A stretch of 64,000 nucleotides of DNA from Pristionchus mayeri (lineage: Eukaryota > Nematoda > Chromadorea > Rhabditida > Neodiplogasteridae), in NCBI GenBank assembly GCA_036245805.1, contig BTRK01000005.1, positions 26,083,469 to 26,147,468 on the forward strand. Reading direction: 5' to 3'. The number at the start of each line of letters is the position of its first letter. Position 1 is the stretch's first letter. Shown here piece by piece: positions 46,268 to 57,312 of the stretch. The translations under genes and the position numbers were made by a program. The notes below the pieces were generated by a model. That model had not been told where the DNA came from. It did no database searches and was given only the letters and a program-made list of their open reading frames with translations.

Positions 46268-47904
46268 ATGGCTTCGATCCTTCGATTGAATAGTCATCGT
46301 CTCTATACGGCAGTTCTCGCCCTCGGAGGCACTGCAACTGCCTATTCGTTCACTACTAGTGCTGAGATGAAGGCGGAGGTCGATAAGGCCACTCTGGTGG
46401 GTACTCCTCCCCCCTCTCCAATCCCCTCCCCCTCCATCAACGCACTCTTTCGCAGACGAAGATTGAAAATGCGTACAAGAAACTGCAAGGAGCTAAAAAA
46501 TGCAAATCGCTTCTGAAGAAGAATCTGACGAAGGATGTATTGGACAAGTGCAAGGGGAAAAAGACTAAACTGGGAGCTACTCTTTATGATTGCATCTCAT
46601 CCGGTGCATACTGTAGGGTTACTGTAGACTTACTTTCTCTGCAGGAGTTGAGAATCTGGATGCGGGAGTCGGAGTGTACGCTCCCGATGCTGAGGCCTAT
46701 CGGGTACGGTAGATACCGTATCTATCGATCGCCAACTGACTTTCGCTTCAGACTTTCGCTCCCCTCTTCGACAAAATCATCCAGGATTATCACGGATTCG
46801 CTCCCAATGAGAAACAACCTCCTACTGATCTCGGAGAAGGAAAGACTAAGGTATCGATCGATCGATCGATTGATTGGAGTAGAGTAAGGGTGTGGTTGTA
46901 GGAGTTCCCTCCTCTGGATCCCGAAGGGAAGTACATCAAGTCTACTCGCATCAGATGTGGTCGTTCTCTGCAGGGTACGGGATGGAAGGGGACTGACTAT
47001 GACATCACTCGATACAGGATATCCATTCAATCCTCTGCTCAAGCAAGATGATTACCTTGCGATGGAAAAGAAAGTGAAAGCAGCCTTCGATGGATTCGTG
47101 GAGAAGGATCTGAAGGTGTGTTGTGAATGGAGAATGGGAGGAAGGAGACATTGACAGGGTCGATACTTCCCTCTGGATGGAATGACGAAGGAGACTCAGC
47201 TGATTGCCGATCACTTCCTATTCAAGGAGGGAGACAGACATCTCCAAGCTGCTAATGCTTGCAATTTCTGGCCAAAGAGAAGAGGAATCTTCCACAACAA
47301 CGACGACCTTCCTCATCTGGGTAAGGGAATGACTCGGGAGTGGAGTGGATGGAGGAATGGCAGGTGAACGAAGAAGATCACATGCGAATCATCTCGATGC
47401 AAGAGGGATCCGATGTGGGAGCTGTCTTGGACAGACTCATTCGAGGAGTCAAAGTAGGCAGAGAGACGAGGAAGGGGGAGTGCTCATTCAGGGAATCGAG
47501 AAGAGAGTGCCCTTCTCTCGAGATGAAAGACTGGGATGGCTCACCTTCTGTCCCACCAATCTTGGATCCACCGTCCGTGCTTCCGTCCACATCAAACTAC
47601 CCAAGATGAGTGCACGCAAGGATTTCAATGTGAGTACTGTGGATTATGAGAAGTACTGTAGATGAATGGATCGATTGAAGGAGATCTGTGAGAAACTGAA
47701 TCTGCAAGTGAGAGGAATCCATGGAGAACATTCCGAATCTGAGGGAGGAGTATACGATATCTCGAACAAGGTACTGTAGCAATGAATGAGATGGAAGGAG
47801 AATGATGATCTTAGGCTCGACTTGGATTGAGTGAGTACCAAGCTGTGAAGCAAATGTACGATGGAGTCAAGAAATTGATCGAGATGGAGAAGAAGGAGAA
47901 ATGA
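46268..47904 (+). CDS. arginine kinase, 11 exons, frame break in exon 7
   Basis: Arginine kinase (ATP:guanido phosphotransferase) transfers phosphate between ATP and arginine to buffer energy. Exons: 46268-46396, 46456-46603, 46645-46703, 46752-46850, 46902-46974, 47018-47115, 47158-47320, 47364-47453, 47492-47629, 47681-47770, 47815-47904. Introns are 38-59 nt. The product is about 392 aa. An N-terminal leader with a hydrophobic stretch ([17 protein letters not shown]) precedes the kinase fold. Family marks: [66 protein letters not shown], the catalytic-cysteine loop [15 protein letters not shown], and [16 protein letters not shown]. In exon 7 the expected HN-N-D-K-T-F-L-I-W region reads cacaacaacgacgaccttcc. 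It is two bases short (163 nt where 165 keep frame), so the literal translation breaks there. Confidence 0.93.
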
Positions 47905-49131
47905 AGGAGATGAGATAAAGAGTCCCTTCCCTTTGATCACTCTCATTACACATGCTGATTGCATGCTCGACTGGTTGATTGTTTCTGCATCAGTGATATC
48001 ATTCCTACATGCACATTCAAAACATAACATCGTAGTGGGTACGTAGTGGGTAGTGGGTGTTCCATTTCCCATTGATCGATCACTCGTTTATTCGGTACTA
48101 CAATGTGTGCTTTTTGATTGTTTGCATACCAGAGACTAATCTGATCCGTCTACACTTCTCCTCTCTCTATCTCTCCCTTTCTCCCTTTTACGTCTCTCGC
48201 CCTTTCACTTGGCTCGATCACATCTGTAACGTCGATGTCGATTCCAACACCAACCATATCTTATGTGAAATTTGGCGCCTTCGTTTTTCCGTAGACCTAA
48301 GATGTTTGAAATAAGGGAGTTCAAGTTACGATGTGAATGCTTTGAGAAGGGGGAATGAAGGGAGAGGTCTACCAAATAGAGAGGTGCAAAGAAGCTACAG
48401 AATTCCCCCTTCGTCTCTTGTATACTTCTTGCCGTTCTCAGTATCTGCTATTGGCCTATATTTTGGTCTCTTTGTCAGATAAATAGATTGTATAGATAAA
48501 GGATCTCCCTTTTACGGCTACTCGCACTCCAACTCCCGTGAGTGACTCATATTGATAATACCCCCTCCCTCTCCCTCCCTATTCAATCCCCTCTCCATCT
48601 CTTCAACTCGTTTCTACAGCAACATTGTTGACTCTTCCCTTTCACCTTCCTCCTTTCCCATTTCATATCCTTTATTATTGGACACAACAATCGTTTCCTC
48701 GAACATTTCTCGAACGAAACCATCTCCTTTTCTCTCTCTTTATCCTTTGTCCATTTTCACTTTTCTCCTATTTCCAACTGTACTATCATTCCCATATTTA
48801 TTATTCGTCTGTAATAAACGTTCGTTAATGCAGTCAACTGCATACACTATCGATAATTTCGCATGTAGATGGAAAATTGACTTACGTTGGCGCATTCTGC
48901 CCCGTGTGTCACCTCTCTACAGAATATTCGAAGGATCATCTGGTTTCTTGTCCATTATCAGTTTCTCAGATGGTTTTATTTCGCCCCTTTCTCCTGTCTC
49001 CTCTCGTTATTCTCTTCTTTTCACTGGTTAACTCACTTCATTCCCCTCTATCTTCCGTACAAGTGGGTACAGAGTGGAACGACACTGTGGTCAGTCCTCT
49101 TTCTTATCTGTCTTCTATCATTTCACTTTAG
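47905..49131 (+). other. intergenic, with possible retrotransposon tail remnants
   Basis: C/T-rich on +. Near 48890-48965 a frame gives FCPVCHLSTEYSKDHLVSCP, a C-x2-C...H...C pattern like the tail of some non-LTR retrotransposon proteins. A weaker one is near 48215-48275. No intact ORF. The ATG at 49132 follows a tttcactttag acceptor. Confidence 0.3.
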
Positions 49132-50515
49132 ATGGAAGGATCAGGAGAAGGAGAAGGAAGTGGGCAAATTTCAATGATGAGCGACGAAGTTTCATCTACT
49201 CTAACTTTTGAAGAAATGACTCTAGATACTCAGTCTGATATCGACTCGATACGCAGTCGATCAGTAGATCGAATGGCTGTCATAGAAACGAGAGCTACTG
49301 ATCCTAATAACCATGTAAGTACTCTTGACAATCGACAATCTCAATGTCAATCTCAATGTGATACTAGCAGAAACTAGGAAGTCTTCCAATGGATTTCCTT
49401 GGTAAAATGGATTTTCGATCCCCTAATTCAATTCCTTCTGCTGCTCTAATGGCAATGGGTCGACCTCTAAAGAAGGGACCGGGACGGACTCAAGCAGAAT
49501 ACATTGCCTTGCTGTGAGTATACAACCGCCCCATCGCCCCTCCCTTTACCTTCTCTTTGCCTTCGTCACACAATTCCATTCCCTTCCGCTAAATATTCCC
49601 TATCAATGCCAAATTGTTTCTTTGGATGATTTAAATGTGTTTAGTGTGCAATCATCGTCCCGTCGATGGGGGAGTCTCTTCCTCGATTCGTCCCTCACCC
49701 CACAGGCGTATTTCATCGAGTAACTTCTTCCTCTTCCTCTCAATCATCACTCCATCTTCTTACTCTACATTTTCAGTAACGGGCGTCTGTTGGATGTTCG
49801 AGTCTCTTCCCTTCCCTTCCGAGTTCTCCTTCTTCCACCCGATGCCTCGTCTTCTTATAATGTCGAGTACGCATCTCGTCCTACTCTCTTCTCCTTAATT
49901 CCAATTCTTTCTTGAGCGTGCAATGGGTGCTTGCTCGATCGGTGGATCCACTTTCCATCGTTGTTCAAGTGGATACTCGCAAGTCATACCCGTGAGTTCC
50001 CTTTGGTACGCAATACGCAATGTTAGGGGGGGGGGGGGCACACACTGGTCACAATGCAACAACTCCCAATTCCCTACCTCGACGAGGGATGTGTCATTTC
50101 CACTGTCCAAATGAAAGGAGAAAGTGCTCCTTCCCTTCGCATCTGCGTACTGCTAGGGGAGTAGGGCCTTGACGACTATCCCTATCCTGAACGCCTCCTC
50201 TCAGCGATCCGAAACGACCTTATGAATGGATCGACTGAAAGTCTCAGGTCTTTTGTAATAAAAGCAGGCTTACCTATTAAAGGAGGTAGTTAGTATGAAG
50301 AAAGAGCGGATACATTGCTCACGTTGCAAACCGTCGGTGAAACAACCGTTCGCGTCGTGTGTTACAAATTCTCATAATATGATATCCATCAATTAGGAAT
50401 CAATTGCAGCAAAATAACAGCTGGAGTACTCGTCTATTCTGACTATGAATATTTGGGGGAAGCAGATGTGGAAAATCGGCGGTTCACGTACTATGACGGA
50501 GGGCATGTGATCGTA
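49132..50515 (+). CDS. unrecognised multi-exon gene, 5' part
   Basis: Exons that join in phase are 49132-49314, 49371-49513, 49777-49866 and 49917-49991. Less certain are about 50043-50146, 50165-50247 and 50410-50515. The product begins with an acidic, low-complexity stretch (MEGSGEGEGSGQISMMSDEV). Then come KMDFRSPNSIPSAALMAMG, YIALLNGRLLDVRVSSLPFR, DVQWVLARSVDPLSIVVQVD, IPYLDEGCVISTVQMKGE, DDYPYPERLLSAIRNDLMNG and GVLVYSDYEYLGEADVENRR. The pattern of strands and one helix suggests a folded domain after residue 80, but I cannot name it. Exon 5 follows a run of 12 G whose length sets the frame, so that join is unsure. The reading ends at a good donor (50516) and runs into repeats. A last exon may be 61344-61460. 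Confidence 0.6.
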
Positions 50516-50689
50516 GTGAGTGGAAGGGAGGGGAGCGAAAAATATGATCCTTTCCTTCTTTTAGGTCAATTATTGATTTTTTGGTTTTGATATATCATGC
50601 CAGTCACGCGAGGATTGAACTGTGGAATTGCGCCAAATTCGAGAAATGTGCTAAAACCGATTTTGGGCATCCCTAAACATGCCCTTTAA

Positions 50690-51055
50690 AGAAGGAGTGT
50701 CAGCAAAGTTCAATTTTTGACGCTGTCATAACCATGACCTAGACAATCATCCAACGATCATAACGCGAGCTAAGAGGATAAGCAAAGGTCAGTCGCATAG
50801 CTCAGTGGTAAAGCAGTCGCCGCGTAATCGGAAGGTTGCGGGTTCGAATCCCACCAGTTTTTTGAAAAATCTTCTAGATATTTGAATTCCCGCACTTCCC
50901 TTCCCTTCAAGCCCTCCTTGGCATTCTGCCAACTAATGATAACTCGGTTCAAAATAGAGATACGCATTTGAAATTTTCAGAATCTCTTATCGTTGTACAA
51001 AGGTCGGCCATGGTTATGACAACGTCAAAATTGCAACGTTGCTGACAGTCCTTCT
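50690..51055. mobile_element. TTAA-flanked inverted-repeat element carrying a tRNA-like sequence
   Basis: Flanked by TTAA at 50686-50689 and 51056-51059. Ends AGAAGGAGTGTCAGCAAAGTT and, reversed, AGAAGGACTGTCAGCAACGTT. Arms of about 60 bp also share CATAACCATG. The tRNA-like sequence 50788-50857 lies in the loop. It directly abuts the second TTAA element, sharing one TTAA. Confidence 0.8.
50788..50857 (+). other. tRNA-like sequence in an element loop
   Basis: GCATAGCTCAGTGGTAAAGCA is a good A box and D arm, and GGTTGCGGGTTCGAATCCC a perfect B box and T loop. The anticodon stem (GCCG cgtaat CGG) lacks the invariant T33, and the acceptor stem is not complementary, so it is likely a tRNA-derived pseudogene that could still recruit RNA polymerase III. 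Confidence 0.55.
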
Positions 51056-51059
51056 TTAA

Positions 51060-51277
51060 AGTTACCGGACGAGGACGAAACCCTGATCTGGTCGCGTGTA
51101 CGAGAGAGTATGCAAAAGTGAGAGAGCGCGGGATTACGCTGTTCATTTAAGGCTTTCCCTTGAGGCTATTATTGATTTTTTTAGCATTTTTGTATATTCA
51201 TTCTCAACTAATTCATCCATCGGCTATTCGATGGAGGACAAAAAATAGGGTGGCAATTTTGTCCTCGTCCGGTAACT
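51060..51277. mobile_element. TTAA-flanked MITE, copy 2
   Basis: Same ends and interior as 37280-37502, with TTAA at 51056-51059 and 51278-51281. A few substitutions and a 14-bp difference near the left end separate the copies. Confidence 0.85.
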
Positions 51278-51829
51278 TTAATCCCCCAAAGATTTGTTCC
51301 TCTCCGATCATTACTAAGGCCATGGTTCTGGGCACTCTACTCAAGACCTTAACTTTGGCCGCTCATAACTCGTTTTTGACGCATTTTTAAGAAAAAATGT
51401 CTCCTGAGACACTCCTGATGAATTTTTGGCCTTATCGATATAAGGGGTGCGTTCCAAGTTTTAGCAACTCTTTTTTTCGGAACTCTTTTTTTCGGCTAAG
51501 CAACGGTTGAACAGGGTCATTCCATTACAAAGGCGAAAAACTAGTTCACATTTTTTGGTTTGACGGTTGAACTCCCAAAAAGGTGATTTTTCATCACTTC
51601 GCAGTGGTTGGCAAGGGAACCGCAAAAGTCTTACTCGTTGTCAGCGAAATTCGTATGTACAGGCTCCAATGGACCCCTAACGAGATCCTATATCCGTTCT
51701 AAAAAGTTGCGATAATTGCTTCTTAAGACCCTAAAATGACTTATGACAATTTAACGGCTTAACAAGTAAAATCTGCCCGCGCGGGTCGTTGTCGGTTTTC
51801 CAATGATTTTTTGATGGACGATCTTAAAA

Positions 51830-53660
51830 CGCGTTCTCTGTAAGACTCGGAGAGGGGTGGCACAAGGATGTCAAAATGATCGTATGGACTTGTAACTTTC
51901 AGGGTGTCATACCTATGGGTAGGGTATAGTCCCACATGATTTTTGAGTCCCTAGCTCAACATTTTGACCTACCAAATTTGAAAAATGAAACTCAATATTT
52001 AAGGGCATGTTATATATCATTCGAAAGAGCATGAAAAAATATGTCTACAGCTATGTTTTCATAAGGATTGGTGCATGTTCGCACGAGATAATGCATGAAA
52101 CGCGAATTTTCAAGCTGTTTTCATGATGCTAGATCATGATGGGGATGCTTTTAGTGCAATTTCAAGCTGCCGTAGGTGCAGAATTCAATTCTCTATCGAC
52201 CTATCTAATTAATTATACAAATTTCGGTACCTAATTATGTCATACATTTTTTTCAATCACGCATTCGTCGACAAGGGTTCAAATCCTGTCCGATGCATAA
52301 TGTTTTGCCAACTTTTATCTCATGATAAATGGATTTCTTTAAGTGCAAAATTTATTTCAGAAGCCTAATTGTTAATTTGTCCAAACAATTCGTTCTCTCT
52401 CCACTATGGACAACGCCGCCTACATGCACTAGTGTGTTCACTCAAGTTGGAATCAAGTACAAAAGTGGTTTCCAAGTGGCGCCAAAAATTTGATCGCCAC
52501 TTGGAAAACGAGTCTCTCAAATTTCCATACTCCTTCGCATTGTAACTTCTTGATTCCATGTTGGAAAAGTGCTTGATTCCAACTTGGAATCCGAGGCGAG
52601 AGAGCGAGAGAAAGAGAGAAAAACTAGAGAGTATGAGCAATGGATCAGACCGACTTTCAAGTGGCGCCTAAGCTTGGTCGCTTGAATTTAGCACTTGATT
52701 CCAACTTGGGTGCACACACCAGAGTTGGAGCGTCCGGATCTGGAACGTCCGGATCTGAGTGTTCTATGACAATTTTTCTGTCATGGACTTTGTCCATTTC
52801 TTGAATCTCGAATCACTGGGGCTGTGATCGATAGAGGGATGCGAGAGACCATAGGAGAGTACCGTGCCTACCAGAAGTCGGTATACGGTAAGGCTAGGAT
52901 ATGGTAGTAGGAGGGGAAGAAGTTGAGACGGCGTTGGGATGACCTCTCAGGGAGGACCAGTGCAGCACGATTGGCCATGCAGGGTTTGGCTGCGCCGGGA
53001 AGGCTAGAGCATGTAGGCGGAGTTGTCCATCGTGGTGAGAGAAGGGGATCGAGATGAGTCGAACGAGACGAAATTGTACAAATTGTTCGGACAAGTGATC
53101 AATTAGGCCTCAGAAATAAATTTTGCTTAAAGAAATCCATTTATCATGAGATAAAAGTTGGCAAAAGATTATGCATCGGACAGGATTTGAACCCTGGTCG
53201 ACGAATGCGTGATAGAAAATCGGATGTATGACATAATTAGGTACCGAAATTTGTATAATGAATTAGATAGGTCGATAGAGAATTGAATTCTGCACCTACG
53301 GCAGCTTGAATTTTCACTAAAAAGCGTCCCCATCATGATCTAGCATCATGAAAACTGCTTGAAAATTCGCGTTTCATGCATTATCTCGTGCGAACATGCA
53401 TCAATCCTTACGAAAACATAGCTGTCGACATAACTTTTCATGCTCTTTCGAATGGTATACAACATGCCCTTGAATATTGAGTTTCATTTTTCAAATTTGG
53501 TAGGTCAAAATGTTGAGCTTGGGACTCAAAAATCATGTGGGAGCATACCCCACCCATAGGTATGACACACTGAAAGTTGCCAGTCCATACGAACATTTTG
53601 AAGCCTTGTGCCACCCCCTGCAGTGTGGCGTCCCATTCTTACAGAGAACGCGTTTTAATG
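51830..53660. mobile_element. 1.8-kb foldback element with C-type termini and a long loop
   Basis: The left end reads TTAAAACGCGTTCTCTGTAA, the right end is its complement. Arms 51834-52420 and 53080-53655 pair (GGTAGGTCAAAATGTTGAGC region, TTCGAATG, GGGTTCAAATCCTGTCCGATGCA). Each arm carries a B-box-like GGGTTCAAATCCTGTCC (52274 and near 53190). The loop holds a second, smaller inverted repeat (about 52430-52730, TTGGAATCAAG and complement) and the exon-like stretch 52801-53057. Confidence 0.75.
52801..53057 (+). pseudogene. exon-like fragment inside a foldback loop, weakly gamma-tubulin-complex-like
   Basis: A frame at 52802-52880 reads LESRITGAVIDRGMRETIGE and ends at a plausible donor. 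After a 30-nt gap, 52911-53057 reads KKLRRRWDDLSGRTSAARLAM and on to a TGA. The two resemble, in order, the GRIP1-region helix and following W-containing helix of gamma-tubulin complex proteins, but the match is from memory and short. The location in the loop between element arms suggests a captured or stranded gene fragment. Confidence 0.3.
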
Positions 53661-53835
53661 GAAGTCCCTATTATGCACGGCGTTCTATGGCAAATTTCCA
53701 AAAAAAACATTCGCCTCGAGACCGATCGCGAGAGATCATGTAAATTCGAGAGATTTCAGTCTTTTTCTCTGCGCTCTCTCATCTCTCACCCACCCCCTGT
53801 AAAACGCCGTGTTATCCCTTCGTACTCTAGTCGTA

Positions 53836-53933
53836 AACTCCTTGCGTTACTACGGGATAACCTGCATTTTGTATACAAAATGGGACTAAGAGGTATTGGT
53901 GCTTTATCGGCAAGAAATGGCCGTTTGATTGGC
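53836..53933 (+). repeat. short direct repeat, copy 1
   Basis: TTGCGTTACTACGGGATAAC through CAAGAAATGGCCGTTT repeats at 57232-57312 with one base change. A frame across it reads MGLRGIGALSARNGR; it may be a fragment of a mobile-element gene. Confidence 0.75.
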
Positions 53934-54404
53934 TTACAATATACGATGGAAGCAGTAACGTACAACATAACACTACACGCAAATGTGAGGGCCGAATGGA
54001 GCCCTTGAGATTATCGTAGTAGGCGCATTCCCCAGAAGAGGGGCTCGCTCGTAGATAGAAGGGGAGACTGCAATGAGCGAGAGGGAGGTTCTGCAATGAA
54101 AGAAACGATGGGGGAAATAGGAAAACATCTGTATAAAGCACGTATAGTTTAACTGACCTTGTCTTTCGCTATCTAAGAATTGCCTACTTGCTTATCTTAT
54201 GTCGGATCCCTTTTTGAACAAGGTCAGAGGGTCAATCTAATCAGCGGATCCACGTGTCGCAATCCTTCCTTCGGGTAGGTAGATGCTACATGCGGCAGAC
54301 TCGATGCACATGGTCACCACCTCCTCCCCATGATCGCCGTCCGCCCGAATCGACGAGAATGGGAGAGAGAGCAGAACAAGTGATATCTGTTATCCTCTCT
54401 TGAG

Positions 54405-54517
54405 ACGACCAAACGAAAAATAAAAAACTGGCTGAAACTGTTGGGGTTCTGAATGCAGCTGGGGAGAGAGACATCGCCGCTACAGGAAAGTTGAAGGCAA
54501 AGGAGAAACTACAAAAA
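54405..54517 (+). CDS. isolated exon, CsbD-like pattern
   Basis: Between a ttgag acceptor (54404) and a gtatgt donor (54518) a frame reads KNKKLAETVGVLNAAGERDI then AATGKLKAKEKLQK. The K..L.E.vG.l.G...l.A.GK..k.k.K.Q spacing resembles CsbD/UPF0337 stress-protein domains of bacteria and fungi. The flanking exons were not found. The gene it belongs to is unknown. Confidence 0.35.
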
Positions 54518-55059
54518 GTATGTGGGTAACGAACAAACATTCTCATCGTATCCGGATGGTCGAAGATCCACCAATTTTAGAGAAACTGGAAGCTATAAAC
54601 GAGATTTGGGTAGTGCTCCTCAACATGTCTGAATCGCCATGATGAATCAATGCACAACTAGAACACATATAGCACCCGTAGCCTCCGCCTCGCATTCACC
54701 CTCGATCATTCAAACATGCGCCAATTCCATTGAACGGCCTTGCTCCGATTGGGAGGCGGGTGGGGAAAAAGCCAATCAAACCTAGGAACCGCAGCGTGTC
54801 GCATGAAAACGAATTTGATGGATTTTCTTTGTGTGCAATCGAAAGACCTGACAACTCTAATCGTTCAAATATGCATATGGTTAACTGAAAAAATAATCCA
54901 ACTATCTTGAACGTTTGAAAATATGTTAACTTGAGCAAGATTACCGTAACACTGAAATCGTATGAGTTTGAGCACATCTTAGGTCAGATTGATGATTCTA
55001 TAACTTTAAAGTTGTTTTGAAAAATCCATATTCATTGCCATTCTTTTTATTGAATATAA

Positions 55060-56030
55060 TATTCAATGGCAGTGTCTCAACTTGCGAGTAGGCATACACA
55101 TATTTTTTATCTATATAAACAGCAATGAAAAACAATATTTATGAAGACGCCTTTCCGAACGTCTCCCTGCGCTCCATTACGTGATGAGGCCTGTAGAGAT
55201 TACGTTCGACGCCTAGTTCACTGATGATATGTTCCATGTAACAACAAACTGCGAGAAGTCATTCGATAGTTGTCGAAGGATATCAAGATTCTACAAACTA
55301 CCGTATACTATCTAAAATAAGAACGAGATTTTGGAACAACGATAGGAGTAATTCGCTCATATCATATCATTCTATCACGTCCATACTCTCCTCCGCATAG
55401 TTCGATCGATAATCCAACGATTAGTTCGCATGTGCCATTTTCTGTGAATTGCTTTCTTTTCGTGCTGACTATGTGCTTATACAAAAGCTAGTTAAATGGA
55501 AATTTTGTGTAGGAGATTTACATGATTTTCTGATAACTGTCCATTACTATTCTAGTTAAACACAAACAATAGGCGCTTGTAGGACATTAAAATTTGGTTG
55601 ATGCCACAGGAACGGGTGGACAGTTTTAGACCTAGAACATTTTGGCGGGATTCGGCGCGTTCCAATCTTTCATAGAATTAAAGCTCAATGGGGACGCATA
55701 GTTGTTTAGTAAAAATTGAAAGAAAACCTAGCGAAACCAAAATCGAAAAACTAGATTTAAGAGGTCGACACACAACCTGTTTTTGGAAGAACTCTTGCGA
55801 ACGCAATACAGATTGAGCCAGTAAGTGGTAAGCTGAGATTGTAGAATAACTATCACACTACAATTGCAAATAAAAAAATATCAGAAAAATTTGCTCAAAA
55901 TACGAAAAAAATAAATTCGCGAGTAGCCATGTTTTATCAGTTCACGATTGATATTTTGTGTGGAACCTTGGTGTACGGTAGGAGGGTTTTTCCCGAATGA
56001 CAGAATCCGGGCGGGACCTGCGGTCCCTAA
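55060..56030. repeat. dispersed direct repeat, copy 2 (about 970 bp)
   Basis: The same orientation and order of landmarks as 29091-30053. One visible indel is an extra TAGTTCACTG after GACGCC near 55213. Confidence 0.85.
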
Positions 56031-57231
56031 TCAAACCCTGTGCCGACACCAGAATGAGGAAACATGCGCAAGCATTCGTGCGTCGATACGCTGACGCACG
56101 AGAAGTGCTTGCGCAATACATTGTTTGCTTGCGCAAACAATTGACCCGCGAAATTCAAATTTGAATTTCGTTCTCTCAAAGCACCAAAACACTAGGGAGG
56201 GCAACGGTGTTTACGAATGAGCAAAACAATTAACAAATTGGTACGTATTTGGAAGCTTATCTTACCACATTTCGACTTTTCAATTTAGTTTTTGAATAAT
56301 TTAATAAAAATATAGAGAAAAACAGTAAAGAATGCAAAGTAAAATGGCGACGCTTTGAGTTCAAATGGAGCGTATCGCAGGTCACTGTGTTCTCAAAATT
56401 ATCGCAAACTGAAATTTATTCTGCTTGGCTTATATGCGCCAATCTGGTCCATAACATTCCATAACATAACATAACATCCATAACATCCATAACATTGCCA
56501 TTCCATATATGACGTACCCTTAAAATAACTATTTCTCAAATTTAACTATAAAACGCACTGGGAATTTAATACAACTTCAGAAGCAATGTAAATATATTAG
56601 GATTACGGTAGTCATAAATTTGAAGTCTAATTTCGAAGAGGACGCAAACCGTATAGTTTTGATTGTTGCACATTTGAATCGAAATAGTATGTTGAAAAAA
56701 ATACCCAAAAATCTCAGATATACGGTTTGAGTCCTTTTCGAAATACCGAATATGTGTTTTCACAACGGTAAAACGCTCAACTTTGACGGCCTCATTCTCT
56801 TTTATCTGATATTTATATTTATTTTTATGTTGAAAACAATTTTTTGTGCCTCGTAATCCACCTATATTAAGAAAAAAGAAGCTTCAACATTTAATTCTAA
56901 AAACACGTATATTTTCGATCACGTCGTACTTCTCCAGTTCTGCGATATGTCTCTTCTTGCCAGTGTTCATCCAATATGTATTCATATTCATTCCAATCAA
57001 TAAAATAGTTTTAAAATAACATTAAATATTTTTTAAAAATGTTTTAAATTATTGAAAGAATTTGGCTTGAAAAGTACGGTAGTTTGAAAGCAAAAGCGTC
57101 GGAAGGAGGCACCCAATATTCCGTACTCAAAAATTCGGGCTGCCGTCCCTACAAAACACTCTTAGTCCCTTATTTTTTACTCACAAAATTACAATTATCC
57201 CTTCGTACTCTCTTCGTACTCTAGCCTTGCG
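56031..57231. other. AT-rich sequence, no gene seen
   Basis: Includes a short microsatellite of CCATAACAT units (56451-56495). No supported exon. Confidence 0.4.
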
Positions 57232-57312
57232 TTACTACGGGATAACCTGCATTTTGTATACAAAATGGGACTAAGAGGTATTGGTGCTTTACCGGCAAGA
57301 AATGGCCGTTTA
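57232..57312 (+). repeat. short direct repeat, copy 2
   Basis: Matches 53836-53933 over about 80 bp. The following 500 bp (57313-57800) gives peptide-like but stop-interrupted frames, perhaps a decayed mobile-element gene. Confidence 0.6.

Noticed and set aside
46094..46516. + ORF of 140 codons overlapping the arginine kinase start
   Set aside because: It is the C/T-rich 5' UTR and intron 1 read through in the wrong register; the kinase exons explain the sequence.
48552..49031. + ORF of 159 codons before the 49132 gene
   Set aside because: Pyrimidine-biased Ser/Phe/Leu-rich translation; only a short Cys/His pattern in another frame hints at a retrotransposon tail.
50147..50164. An 18-nt ultrashort intron in the 49132 gene
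   Set aside because: Only needed to join two coding-like stretches in literal frame; a nearby G-run and uncertain exon 5 start make a sequence error or other splicing more likely.
50788..50857. A working tRNA gene
   Set aside because: A and B boxes are good, but the anticodon loop lacks T33 and the acceptor stem does not pair; the location in a mobile-element loop argues for a relic.
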